This document shows, in pieces, positions 12,301-23,817 of a DNA stretch of 64,000 nt. The first letter of the stretch is position 1; each line of letters starts with the position of its first letter. This stretch comes from Prunus persica (taxonomy: Eukaryota > Streptophyta > Magnoliopsida > Rosales > Rosaceae), in contig NC_034014.1 in NCBI RefSeq assembly GCF_000346465.2, forward strand, positions 12,433,911-12,497,910, given 5' to 3'. The position numbers and the translations under genes are program-made. The notes under the pieces were generated by a model. The model was not told the DNA's origin and did no database searches. It was given only the letters and a program-made list of their open reading frames with translations.

Positions 12301-12984
12301 GGAGAAAGAGCAGTTCTGGTTGATCGTGGCTGAAGAGATAGTGAAAGGAGTGGCCACTTTCTCTTGGTTTTTTCTCCTGTGATAATCTCCAACAGCATCA
12401 ACAGGCCTACCATGGGGCCTGAACCCAAAGATCTGGGCCATATCCAGCAGGGTTGGCACCATAGGACCCACACGGAAATCAAATGTGTTGCTGGCAGAAT
12501 TCCAGAAGCACAAAGCAGCGGCAAGCAGGTTCTCATCTCTGTTAATTGACTGCTTGGACATGAGAATGGCATCATAAATCCTGGCTCTCCTCCAGTGACC
12601 CACATATCTCGGGAGAAGTCTGTCAATCCAGTCTGCCCATTTGACCGGACTGTTCCTCACCTCGCTGGACGAGAAAGACCGGCTCAAATTCTTGCTAACC
12701 CAAGAATAAGAAGCCAGGGCAGAAGTACTCTCAAAGCACAAATGAGCCTCGGCATCCTTTTTCAGCAATTCTGCCATCTCGGCCGGAACAGGACCAAACC
12801 AGTGAGGCCCTAACACCAGGGTGTTCTCGAATAAATGAAGGACATTCTCATCCAAGTTCTCTTGGGCAAAGGGATGAAGCTTGCTCCTGACTTCTATCGC
12901 ATGAGCATCAATCCCGGTCCCAGTGATGTAATCGGGAGGAACTAGAGCTGAAGAAGACTGAGCACGAGACTTTGGGGAAGACAT
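9386..12984 (-). pseudogene. Antisense multi-exon gene (aORF) of element A: plant-mobile-domain head plus coiled coil
   Basis: A gene opposite to the element, between pol and the polypurine tract. Seven exons fit GT-AG rules: 12984-11323, 11249-11192, 11116-10955, 10868-10654, 10579-10328, 10247-10179 and 10105-9386. Exon 1 starts MSSPKSRAQSSSALVPP and encodes a PMD-like (aminotransferase-like plant mobile domain) region: LVLGPHWFGPVPAEM, WADWIDRL, RARIYDAILMSKQSI, LLAAALCFWNSASNTFDFRVG, PTLLDMAQIFGFRPHG, then FDAWWKARFQG. Middle exons are acidic and low in complexity; the last exon is a long coiled coil (LEKQIEELQKQLAECREV). Exon 1 has an in-frame TAA at 11974-11976, another break near 11664 and a frame change near 11400, so this copy is damaged. 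Tat elements are known to carry antisense ORFs; their function is unknown. Similar genes occur at 44252-49563 and 53276-56531. Confidence 0.75.
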
Positions 12985-13336
12985 TTCTGATTCGAGGGAA
13001 GAAGCAGAGAGAGAGAGTGTGAAGGAAAAGGAAACAATGGAAATCCCGAAGAAAGCTCGGAAGAACGGAGTCGGAAGGGCTAGGTTTTCAGAAGCGTTGA
13101 ATTTGAATTTCTTTTAAAGAGAAGCTCAAAAACGTGGGAAGAAGAAGATGGGACGGCACCTGATAATTATTAGCTAGTAACTAGCTAATAAACTAGCCGT
13201 TCTTCCACGAACTCTAGTTCGCGGTAGGCGGACGTGGCAAGCGTGGGCTAAAAAAAGGGAAAAGACTAGCGCGCAAATTAATGGCAAAAACATTAAGTCT
13301 GAAACCGTTCCAAAACGATTCAGACTTAGGGGGCAT
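12985..13336 (-). promoter_or_regulatory. Upstream region of the antisense gene and element A polypurine tract
   Basis: About 350 bp between the aORF start and the 3' LTR. The polypurine-type tract AGACTTAGGGGGCAT ends at 13336, directly before the 3' LTR, and would prime plus-strand DNA. On the minus strand this stretch must hold the aORF leader (GA-rich at 12995-13060) and its promoter. A small palindrome (TTAGCTAGTAACTAGCTAA, near 13170-13190) is visible. I see no clear TATA box. Confidence 0.55.
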
Positions 13337-14781
13337 TGTTTGGGCCTAAATCTAGCACGCCAAATTTCAAAAGACAGGCCCATGGTAAAATTACCTGCCC
13401 AGCCCAAAAAGCTTGAGGATAACAAAAATTAGGATCCAGACAGATTGGGCTTCACACCAGCCCCCAGCCCAAGAAAGACCAAACGTGGAAACTGTCATTT
13501 GGGCTTCAAGGATCAGCCCATAATTTTTTGGGTTCAAACCCAAGGGATTAAAAACATACCCACGTGACTACCTCAGCTTTGAAAAGTCAGCAATTCCAAC
13601 TAAAATAAAAATATGAGAGGGACATCTCTGAAGCACTGCTAACAGAAGATCAAAACCCATCTATGTTCGGAGATTTTGCTCCAGAGCAATACACCATCTT
13701 CCGAGGAATTCACGGATCACACTTTCTAAAGTTAGAACAGGAAACAGAGAGTTGTTCAGAAAATACAAAAAGAAAACCAACCGCCATAAAATTTAGCCCA
13801 CACAGACAGTGGCGTTGGTTGAAATAAAAAGCTGCCACCCAGGAAACTAGGGAAGGGACTGCTTTAGGAGGTGACTACTGAGAGCCTATCTGCCATGATT
13901 GATAAAAATCCCTTTTACTTTACATTATAGGAGATCTTTTTACCGCCCATTAATAAAAAGCACATCCCCAAGAGGGTCTCTTATAAAAGCGGAAATAGGC
14001 AAGGAAGAGAAGGACACTCAATTCATCAATCAATCAAAAAAACACAACCAAAATCTCACTTGGATTCCAAGAGAAACCAGCTTTAGATCATAATTCCAAA
14101 GTTCAGACTTAGAAAATAAGTCTTCTAAAACGAGATCTCTCTCGTTACAAATTTGGTTCAGCAAAAGCCAAGAATAGCCACTTCTGCCCCTTCAAACTGA
14201 AGAAGCTGTAATTCTACCCACTCAAAAGCCTCACGAAGCGTGAAGCAAACATAAAGCTCTGCCAAAATCGAACTTTAGTATCGATTTATAGCTCAGCCTA
14301 GCATCTGAAATCACGAAGCAGTACAGACCGACCCAGGCGCGTCCAGTCCAGCCCAAACCAGAGCCTTCCATCCAAGCAGAAGGGAGTTCCGGCCATCTTT
14401 TAACCTTCTTAGCGTTGATATGCATATTTATTGTTTTGTAAAAAGCAGTTCTGCCTAAAACAGACCAACTTCTATCGAATATTTCTGACCAGAACAGTCA
14501 TTTGATACTGAGATAAATTATGAAAGTCCTCACCAGTCTGAGGCAAGAAAAGAACTTACTTGGGAGATATTCCTCACTCAAATTCACAATCGTTTGTTTT
14601 AGAAGTCAGTAACTTGGGGCGCAAGTTATCCACTCTAAAAAGAAGTCTGCTAGGATTTACATTGCTAGCAGTGGCACGCTCACACACCAAAGAAAGCTGA
14701 CTTATCGACCAACAAATGGTCTCCAAGCCAGTGGGGAACTTCGCCCCTCCATCTCAGGAGTAAACACAAAACGGGTGAACA
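13337..14781 (+). repeat. Element A 3' LTR
   Basis: Same ends as the 5' LTR (TGTTTGGGCC ... GGTGAACA), one base shorter. It has its own TATA box (TTATAAAAG, about 13981-13989), so it could start transcription to the right, toward the strictosidine synthase-like gene about 1.4 kb away. Confidence 0.93.
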
Positions 14782-14833
14782 CACACTCCATTTTACAATT
14801 CTTGCAATTTAACCCTGAATTCGCCATCATCAT
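14782..14833 (-). pseudogene. Start of the FAR1-related gene, separated by element A
   Basis: On the minus strand from 14833: three ATG codons in a row, then codons for ANSGLNCKNCKMEC, running to the retrotransposon border. Counting the CACAC duplication once, the frame joins that at 374-1 without a shift, and the next residues are the FAR1 domain. An in-frame TAA lies upstream of the ATG cluster, which supports the start. An (AT)n tract at 14868-14892 lies 35 bp upstream. The assignment depends on the frame match at the junction. Confidence 0.7.
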
Positions 14834-16166
14834 ACCAACATTGGCACATGCTTTCAAAGAGCTTTAACATATATATATATATATATATATATTAACTAAC
14901 ATGTGATATAAAAATGATTCTCTGATGAAATATTAAAGACCTACATACAAACTAATGTAACTCATGCTTATGCCCAATAATAAATTTGACAAATACAGTA
15001 TATCACTTACCTCGTGAGTCATTTTCAACTTCAAAATTTCTACAAATATGGCAATGTTGCCCTTTTAGATCTGGACGTCAATCCCAAACACTTTTCGTCT
15101 TCCTCAACCCTTGTTTCGACCGTGCTCAATGATTTCAAAACCAAGAGAACAACACAACGGTCGCTGTCACCAGTTTCCAACTCAAGACGTTGCTCAAGGA
15201 TTGATGAATGTTCTGACTAGAAAGACCGAACCACAAAGATGATAATATAAAATACACGAACACTTTCTTTCGCATGAATGAGAAACCCAAAAAAATGAGG
15301 GTTATACTTCTATGTTCTTCCTGTAATCGAATAAGGAATAACAGGGGCGCTCTCTCTTCAGTGTTATTGGTCTTCCTCAATCAAAGCTGATAAAAAATTG
15401 GCCACTTAATTGAACAAACCGAGCAGCTGGATTGGAGGAGACGTCTGTTTTTGACTCGACATTTTGGAGGGAGGAGAGAGAAGAATGCCTCGTTCTAATA
15501 TAACACTTACACTTACAATTGCTTTTCATGCAGTCGTTAGATTAGATCCAACAGTGTTCTCATGTAATGTTCTCACATAAGCGTTCTCACTTGATCCAAA
15601 CCGAAAATGAAAAATAGAGTAAAGTGACGGGCTGCTGTTACATGAAGAGTTGTTCCAAAAAGAAAATTTGGGCTGTGAGACCATATGGATGATTTGATGA
15701 TATTGACCGAAGGAACTTGGGCTTGGACCTTTTTGTTGGGGTTTTCCTTTCCTTTTGCTTTGTTAACTTAACTGACTGGCTTGTCGATCTCTGTTCACCG
15801 CTTGTCCTTTAGCCTATGGCCAATACGAGCCTTGTTTCAATCAAAAGTAGATTTGACCACTTCCCTCCTCAAATCAGAGCGATGGCCATTGGTACAATAC
15901 AACACTAAAATTTGGAAGAATTGTCATTTCTTTATAAAAATTATTGTATTTTTGTCCAAAATGGTAAGCCATTGCCGTGAACGCCTCCTATCTACCTCAC
16001 TTGATGACTGGTGAGTCAGTGACAAGTGACCTACCTACCCCTCTTGGCTCTTCCATTGCAACTTCCTTTGCCCATTTTCTTATTCTTCACATCTTCTCCC
16101 TCTCTATTCTCAACTTTTAGTCCTCTCTCTCCTTCTCTCTCTAGCTGAGACCAGAGGTAGGAGGCA
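14834..16166. other. Intergenic region before the strictosidine synthase-like gene
   Basis: It holds the (AT)n tract 14868-14892, then AT-rich sequence without credible ORFs. The last 90 bp (16076-16150) are C/T-rich with CTCTCT runs, typical of a plant 5' leader. This must contain the promoters of the FAR1-like gene (leftward) and the strictosidine synthase-like gene (rightward). Confidence 0.5.
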
Positions 16167-19100
16167 ATGAGACCTACCAGAGTACTGGCGGCTCTGTTCC
16201 TTGTGCTAGCTCTGTACTGTGGGCTAGACCCTTTCAAGCACAGTGCGATTGTGGACTTCCCGGACTTCGAAGCCTATAAGGTGGACATGCCCTCTTGGTC
16301 CTCGGTTCCTACAGAGAGAGACCCCGAGAATCTTCTGCAGAAATCGGAGATTAAGTTTCTGAACCAAGTGCAAGGCCCTGAGAGCGTCGCCTTTGACCCA
16401 CTTGGCCGTGGACCTTACGCGGGTGTTGCTGATGGCAGAGTCTTGTTCTGGAACGGCCAGTCTTGGACTGATTTTGCCTATACTTCGCCTCATAGGTGAG
16501 TTTTCACAAATCGGGTTCTGCGTTTTACTCAGTTTTTCATTTTTTATGGTGGGTTTTACTCAGTTTTTAAGTTTTAATTGTGGGTTTTACTAAAAAAGAA
16601 AAGCACATTTGTTAGTTTAATGTAAGCAAAATTCTGTTGATTGTTCTCAAGAACGCAACTCCTTTTATTATGATAATTGGTCATTTGGAAATTATGTTTC
16701 TCCGCTCTTCTGACTACCAATTTTTAATCTCGGTTTCGATTGAAGCTTCAAAATTTAGTTACTTTCATGGATGCCATCTATTAAGTTTCTGACATTTATA
16801 CTTCTTGGTGAATTCGTTTACATGAGAAATTCGTTATTGTAGCCAGACCACTTATTGAAACAAGTTGTTTGATCATGGAAAAGGAACTTATCAGTGTAGG
16901 GATGAGGAGTCATTTAGTAATGTCCTCATTGGATTTTAGTTGCTTCTTGCATCTTCTATTTTGAGAAATAGTAACTAAATCTGATGCAGCTGTGTTTTTG
17001 GTTATTTACTTTTCAAATATTACTGTTTGAAATGATATATTTCTTTTTTTATGTCTTGTTTTGGATACAGGTCAGATATATGTAGTCCAAAACCATCACC
17101 TCTGAGTTACTTGAAGAATGAGCACATCTGTGGAAGACCTTTGGGGCTTCGCTTTGACAAGAAAACTGGTGATTTATACATTGCAGATGCATATTTTGGG
17201 CTGTTGAAGGTGGGGCCGGAAGGTGGTTTGGCAACTCCACTAACAACTGAGGCAGAAGGGGTGCCATTAAGATTTACTAATGATCTAGACATTGATGAAG
17301 AAGGGAATGTTTATTTTACAGATAGTAGCACCACATACCAGAGGAGGTAGGTTATGGTTTTCTTGAAATTCTCTCTGCAATAGCATTTCTGCCAGTAGGT
17401 TATGCCTTTTCCGTTTGAATGTTGGGAACATGTGGTTTGAGATTGGCATTCTTATTGATGTGAGTGGGCCGTAAACTGTTGTTCACCATTTCTGAAGATG
17501 TCTGCTTAATTTGTTATTATATTTCACTGACCAGTAATAGCGGATTTTCCAGTTACTCTAGGGCATTGTAGAATTGTGGAAGTCCACCATAAATTTGTTG
17601 CATTGCAACAGCTGTTATGATGAAAGGCATTGCAATCCCATTTGAACTTTAAAGCATAATGCCTAATGAAGTTCTCCCTTAGTTCGTTGCAACTTTTTAC
17701 ATTCATAGAATGTTGACTTGACATCAATGGCCCATTCACTGAAAATTAGGGTGCTCAATTGTTTGTGTATATATTCTTACTAGTCCTGTTCCCATTTTGT
17801 ATTTGTTGATATACCTGAATTGTTTGTCTTTTCTGTGCTTATGGACTTTGTATAAGTCATATATTTGGATAGAGTGGGAATTCCTTTGTTTTGAATTTCA
17901 CACTTAACTCATGCAACTGATTTGATTGAGTGACTTTGACCATCTGCTTTCTATGTCAATCTGGTATTAGCAGCAGATGCTGCAGTGAGTTGTCAGTCAA
18001 TGATATGCTTATGATCAAATAAATTATTGATAGTAAATAATACTGATGTAGAGTAAAGAAATAAGCCAGAGATCAATGAGAGATTGGAGTGAAAAAGCTA
18101 GGCAAAGTCAAGTCTCTTTACAAAAAAGGCCTATAGGTGGCTTGATAATGAAATCCTACTGGGGTAAGGAAATAAACATATTATAGTAACAATAAAATCC
18201 CTAAAATGCTAATAATACAAACTAAACAGAATAAGTCTAATTTCCATCTGTGTGCCCCAGCCAAATTACTTGATTCGTTCCCGGTTAGATACTTTAGAAG
18301 ATAGTAGTTGAAGAATTGTTGAATGTCCTAATTTATGAGTCTTAAGCTTCTTTAGGTGATGGAATACAAAATGAATATTATATTTTTCCATGTATCTTTC
18401 TCTCTCTCTATCTCCCTCCATATATATTATATTATAATATATTTCACATTAGAACTAACATCTGTGGAATAATGACATTGTGGATCAATTGAGAATCTAT
18501 GAATATCATGACTACTGCACTAATTCTCAATATGTGCGTTTCTTTTAAATCATTTCCCATCTTTTTTGAATTAATTGGTTGTTCCCTGTCAAGTCGGTTT
18601 GTACAGCATCTTATCCAAACAATCTGAACCTCTATGTGTTGTTACCATTGCCAATGCGATTTCTGAGGATTTCATTTTTCCTATTTAAGGTTTTTTCTTT
18701 TGAATTTACAAATCTCTTGATGAATCCTTCATTCATTGTTTGCTTATTGCTGAATCTTGTTTTTCGCAAAAGATTCCTTACATTTTTCATATCATCAGTT
18801 AATTACTTTCAAACCCTGAGTAATGTACAAAGCCAAAGATGAATCAATTAAATGACTCATTAGTGTAGATGAAATGTCGTGCATAGGGCCCTTTTCTTTT
18901 GAGCAGCCCCTGACAAATCTTCAGTCCTGTTCTTACCATATTGTGGGAGTCTATTTGTTTCTTCTATTTTTTTGTTGCCACATTGCTCATCCAAAATATG
19001 TGTCTTTTTCCATTTTGCCTTTGTACTTACAATTTTAACGTAAGAGAATCACTTTGCTTGATTCTAACAGAGTGATTTCATTCAGGAACTTCATGCAGTT

Positions 19101-20610
19101 GGTTTTCTCTGCAGAGGATACTGGGAGGGTCCTAAAATACAACCCAACCACAAAGGAGACCACTGTTCTTGAGAAGAATCTCCAATTCCCAAATGGTTTG
19201 TCTCTAAGCAAGGATGGTTCCTTCTTTGTTTTTTGCGAAGGATCCATAGGCAGGTGAGTTTGTATCTTCTTTCGAACACATTCAACTTACCATGTTATGA
19301 TCACTGTGTGTCAATTCTACCCTGCGTTTAGGTCTGGGCCATACTTGAGTAGGTAGGATATACACGATGAGTCATGGACCCTTGTTCTTTTCCATGATAT
19401 GATGGATGTTGTCTTACACACACTGCAATATATTTGATTGCCAGGGAACCAAATTTGGGGATGAAAACTTTCTCCTGGATCCTATGAATCTTCTTTGCAG
19501 TTTTTGGGTAATTTTGAGGCTAGGATACCATTGATCTCGAATGATTAAGCTGTTAAGAAATTGGCCCCAAAAATTAATAACAAGTACAGTTCGACTGCAC
19601 CTAACACTGTTGTCATAATGTACGGCCATACCATGGCTTAACTGGATTGGGCCTGAAATGAATATAACAGAAATGATTGGAAATAGGCAGGTACAAAAGT
19701 TCAAACTTATGACTTGAACCAAGCTTTGATACTCTGTCAACTTACTCATATTTGAGAGGTGCTCAATAATTCATATCAAGCAGAACTCAATGTATTAATG
19801 ATTACTTTCATGTAAAATCTCATATGCCATCTTCACGTAAGTGTCTTAGAAAGCCGGTAACTACTGGTTCCTGGAGAATCGATATAAATTTCACTTCAAA
19901 AGCTGCAGGAGGTGTTTACAAGAAATTAAGTGCAAAGCACCGTACTTTACACTGCTTATTTTCCATTTAGGGAAGGGTAATAAGAATTAAGAACTGGGAT
20001 TTCTTCTGGGTCAGAAAAGTATGACGGAAGCTTTTTCTGTATGATTACAAAATGAACAAGCATCCAGAGTAAATTGGTCTGATATAATTAATTGTGGATA
20101 AGATACCTCAGAATATTACGTGTACTGTTTGCAGCTATCTTAAGCTAAAAATATATTTGTCAATCATTTTGTACTTAATGATAAATCCCATTTCATTATT
20201 GATGTAGATTACGCAAGTATTGGTTGAAAGGTGAAAAGGCAGGAACTTCAGAAGTATTTGCCGTGCTGCCTGGATTTCCTGACAACGTCAGAACTAATGA
20301 AAATGGTGACTTTTGGGTAGCAGTCCATTGTCGCCGGAATATGTACACTCATCTCTGTGCTTTATTCCCTCAAATAAGGAAATTCCTACTCAAGCTTCCA
20401 ATTTCAGCAAAGATTCAGTTCCTGATTCACATTGGGGGCCGACCCCATGCAGTCGTTGTGAAGTACAGCCCAGAGGGCAAGATTTTGCAGATATTGGAAG
20501 ATAGTCAGGGTAAGGTTGTTAAAGCTGTCAGTGAAGTGGAAGAAAAGGATGGAAAATTATGGATGGGGAGTGTTCTGATGCCCTTCATTGCAGTCTACAA
20601 CTTAGCTTGA
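16167..20610 (+). CDS. Strictosidine synthase-like protein (SSL, adipocyte plasma membrane-associated protein-like)
   Basis: Four exons with GT-AG borders: 16167-16495, 17071-17346, 19086-19253 and 20208-20610, totalling 1176 nt for 391 aa; all junctions keep the frame and each falls inside an Arg codon. The N-terminus (RVLAALFLVLALYCGL) is a signal peptide or anchor. The rest is the six-bladed propeller family of plant SSL proteins: QGPESVAFDP, GRPLGLRFDKKTGDLYIADAYFGL, FTNDLDIDEEGNVYFTDSS, LQFPNGLSLSKDG, YWLKGEKAGTSEVF, GFPDNVRTNENGDFWVAVH, and a C-terminus ending VLMPFIAVYNLA. In Rauvolfia strictosidine synthase the catalytic Glu lies just after the FWV strand; here that place reads VAVHCRRN, so alkaloid condensation is not expected. 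SSL proteins act in the secretory or vacuolar space; several are linked to defence or pollen exine, but this one's substrate is unknown. The largest intron (17347-19085) is 1.7 kb. The ORF is intact. Confidence 0.92.
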
Positions 20611-21882
20611 GGTAAAAGAGTCAGTTTACCTAGTACTATTAGAATGTTAGAGGTTTCTTCAACCTCTCATTCCCTCCCTCTTTTCTTCTCTATAATTTTC
20701 CTACTTTAAAAATGTTGAGGGCTGGGGTTGTCGCTTCGTGCATCTCCGTTGTAGGTGTTTCCAAAATGTGTGCTTTAACTTTGTAATGACCTCGTTTTTA
20801 ATTATACAGGGGTTAATTTGCTTCGTCATCTATTGTTTCTACATCTGCACTTCACCAAGTAATTTATTATTATGTATTGGTTAAATACTGGATATAATTC
20901 AATCAGAGCACTGCTTTGATTACAGGTAATATTTCTCGAATCAGAAAAGGATATAACAAACAGTTACTACAAATTACAAGTAGGTAATGGCAGAGATATT
21001 ATAACCATGAGAAATTATAATTTATGAACATGCTTGCTTTAGGCAGCATTGGCACCTATATGTATGAAAAATACGAATTTCATTTTAAAAAATCTGAACA
21101 AGGAGCTGAGCCACCAAGAAATCTCACTCGTCGTTAAAAGATGAAAACCAAACGAAAATTTCTAATGTTTTCTTAAGCTGCACATAAGGGTGCCCCTTTT
21201 TGCCACCACTATTCCTTAAAGCAAATCTTGAAGTAGCTCATCCATTTTTGCAAGAAAAGCTTAACCAAATATCTTTCTCTCATGCAGAGCCTCTTAAACA
21301 CAGAATACAGCAAGACTCAAAGTGATGATTGGATTGGATTCTATAATATCTTAAGCATAACTCCATCAAATATCTCTCTCATGCAGAGCCTCTTAAGTAT
21401 GAAACTAATTAGATTGGATTGTACTTGACAAAAAAAAAAAAAAAAAAAAAAAGATTGGATTGTATTCCCAAAAGCAAATACATCATCCGATCCAATTATG
21501 TCGGTTTTTGAAATTAGGAATCCAATTCAATCCGCTAAATCACCAAAACTGATTAAAATTGTATTGGATTGAATTGGATCAATTGGTTTGGGCGGAATGG
21601 ATTGAATTGGATTGGATTCTCATAAGTAAATCCGTCATCTGTCGGTTTTAGAAATTAGAGATCCTATCCAATCCACCAAATCATTGAAACCGATTAAAAT
21701 TGTATTGAATTGAATTGGATTGATCGTTTTGGGCGGATTAAAGTGAATCGTGCACATCCCTAAGAAATACCATTACAACAATAGCTAGTCAACATTGATA
21801 AACCAGATATAAGGAAGATTGAAGGAGAAAGAGGGGAGGGGGAGGGGGTGTGGCTAGGTTTTATTTGTAGGGAAAGAAAGGG
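20611..21882. repeat. 3' flank of the SSL gene with diverged tandem repeats
   Basis: The 3' UTR follows 20610. At 21265-21405 a short segment (CTCATGCAGAGCCTCTTAA) appears twice, and a 23-A run lies at 21430-21452. At about 21480-21740 a unit of about 140 bp rich in ATTGGATTGGATT is present twice. It ends in GTGCACATCCCTA at 21749-21762, whose reverse complement looks like an hAT-type terminal repeat, but I found no matching left end. Confidence 0.5.
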
Positions 21883-21883
21883 G

Positions 21884-22740
21884 TTTTTTTTTTTTTTTTT
21901 TGGTCGAAATCAATTCATTTAAAGCCAAAAAGGGCAAACAGAACAACAACAGGAGAAAACACCAAAAGCAAATAAACAATAACAGGGGAGGGCAAGGCAA
22001 GGCATCCATATTCAAAACACGAACCAGAGACGGTGGTGGTCTTTCCAGCTCCGCCGCTCTAATACCTATCGCAGCCGCATTATGGGCGGCGTGATTCACT
22101 TGACGAGGAACCCATCTCCAATCAACAGAAGAAAATGACTCACTCATACGCCTGATTTCATCCAGATTCTGTTACCATCCTTGCCATTAACCCCATCCAA
22201 AAGAACTTTAGAATCTGATTCCAAAACAATTCGTTTATTCGCCATAGATAAAGCATGAGAAGCTGCCAAAGCCTCGGCCACAAGCGCAGAAGCACAAGAA
22301 CTGGATTTAGCAGCTCCCCGCAGAATCTACCCTCAGCATTACGAATGACAACTCCCAGCCAGACCAACCTTCATCGTATCCTTCCGCCAAGCGCCATCAA
22401 AATTATAATTAACAACACCCGTCACCGGGCGACACCAAGTAGGAGAGCTAAGAGGAGGCATGGTCTCCTCACTCAAAGCAGAAGGAGGGGGACCTTGCTG
22501 CTCTAAACTCCGTGGCAGCAGTAACAGCCAGCAAAATTAAATACCACCACCCTGCAACGGGATTTCCATATCTCCCACGCAATAAAAGAAACCAAAGGAA
22601 CATACGTATCTTGGGAAGTGTACCGATCAGTCCAAATGTTGGTATTAGAACCATTGAGAACTTGTACCTGAGCATTTTTCATCAGCATGTCGCGCCCTTC
22701 AACGAGACTAGCCCATAGCCACACGAGGGTCGAGACCTAT
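21884..22740 (-). mobile_element. 5'-truncated LINE (L1-type) tail
   Basis: On the minus strand, fragments of a LINE ORF2 C-terminus appear in order. First is the zinc-finger/RVT linker (SLVEGRDMLMKNAQVQVL, NIWTDRY), then IAWEIWKSRC, after a deletion. An RNase H-like domain follows (WLGVVIRNAEGRF ... RWVPRQVNHAAHNAAA). The unit ends in a T-run on the plus strand (21884-21901), a poly(A) tail on the minus strand. Frame shifts show it is dead. A purine-rich stretch like GGAAAGAAAGGGG left of the tail resembles GGAAGAGAAAGGG near 22758, a possible imperfect target duplication. Confidence 0.7.
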
Positions 22741-22817
22741 TAGCAGCATTCTGGATTGGAAGAGAAAGGGTTGACATCAAAATGAGATAGCATTAAAAAC
22801 AACAATAGTATTAACCA

Positions 22818-22845
22818 CTTGAGAGAGAGAGAGAGAGAGAGAGTC
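22818..22845 (+). repeat. (GA)n microsatellite
   Basis: GAGAGA run just before TCACGGGAAGG. Confidence 0.85.
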
Positions 22846-23012
22846 ACGGGAAGGCTAATTAAATAGTTAATAATATCTTTTTTATTGTTTATATTACTAA
22901 ATATATTGTTGGTCAATACTTAAAATTATAAGAATTTTTTTTATTGTATAATATATCATAAGTATTACTTAAGACATGAGTCTACAATTAGAAGCTTTTT
23001 TATGAGTAGCAG

Positions 23013-23205
23013 ACATGGGCTTAGCCAAGTTGGTTAGAGTGGATGTGCTCCTCACTTTATAATGAGTTCGAATCCTAAAGGCATTTTAGTCGAGAGCAGG
23101 TACTACAATGGTAGCCTCCCCTTTCCCCTGTGCTTGACACCTAGGTTCGAAATCTTAAGGGGTTTCTTTCCTCCCCATGTAACTCAAAATAATAATAAAA
23201 AAAAA
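23013..23205 (+). mobile_element. tRNA-derived SINE
   Basis: About 190 bp. The head has a Pol III box A (TTAGCCAAGTTGG, 23021-23033) and a perfect box B (GTTCGAATCC, 23066-23075) at tRNA-like spacing. An unrelated body follows, and the tail is AT-rich and ends in nine A residues. It does not fold as a tRNA at the acceptor end and has a long 3' body, so it is a SINE and not a tRNA gene. No clear target duplication. Confidence 0.7.
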
Positions 23206-23817
23206 GGCATTTTAATAATCAAAATAGTTTTCATTCCAATTTTTGACAATTTAGTAAATAGTTTAATGAGAATCAATTTTACTTTCATTCTGATTCCAAA
23301 CAGTTAATAAACACTTCAATGAGAATGTTTTGTAGTGACTCAATTCATCTTCACTCCTATTCATGCTCACTCCCATTCATGTTCACTTTGATTACGAATT
23401 AATAAATCTACCATAAGTTCCTTCAACCTCTAAAGACACTCGACACGTTCAACAAACATTTAACCAAGCTATGACACGATCATTTTCACTAGAAACAACA
23501 TAAAGAGCCAAAGATTTCGAAAAATCAAGGTACATGATTTACACCCCTAGAATTCATACTAAAGAAATATTTAAATCTCAGGTATTATGCTCTTTGTGTA
23601 ACACCATAATGTTTTAAGAAGGGATAATTATCGAACTATCACCTGAACTTATACCTCAGTTTCAATTTGTCACCTTAAAGAAAAAATTAAGAGAAATGCC
23701 ACATTAATTTTTCAAAATCCATGATTTGTCATCTGACTTTAACACCATCTAATTTTCCATCCATTTTAAGGGTACTTTAGTCTTTCCATTTTCAAAAAAA
23801 AAAGAAAACAAGAAAAA
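23206..23817. other. AT-rich intergenic DNA
   Basis: No gene signature. A short repeated phrase (CTCCTATTCATGCTCACTC) occurs near 23355-23385. It ends in an A-rich tract that is also the target site of the next element. Confidence 0.4.

Larger units (their letters stand above)
380..14781 (+). mobile_element. Element A: Ty3/gypsy LTR retrotransposon of the Tat type, full length, coding capacity degenerate
   Basis: A complete LTR element with TG...CA ends. The LTRs are at 380-1825 and 13337-14781, and the 5-bp target duplication CACAC is perfect (375-379 and 14782-14786). The order is PBS, gag, protease, RT, RNase H, a second (archaeal-type) RNase H, integrase, an antisense multi-exon gene, polypurine tract and 3' LTR. 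RT before integrase defines Ty3/gypsy. A second RNase H and an antisense ORF between pol and the 3' LTR are known traits of the plant Tat lineage. I counted about 33 substitutions and one 1-nt indel between the LTRs, mostly transitions, so insertion is fairly recent. Even so, gag, protease, RT, RNase H and integrase all carry stops or frame changes, so it cannot be autonomous now. Confidence 0.93.

Noticed and set aside
21749..21762. hAT-type terminal repeat (reverse complement TAGGGATGTGCAC)
   Set aside because: No matching left end or 8-bp duplication was found, so I do not call an element.
23013..23110. A tRNA gene
   Set aside because: Box A and box B are present but there is no acceptor pairing and a long A-tailed body follows; a SINE fits better.
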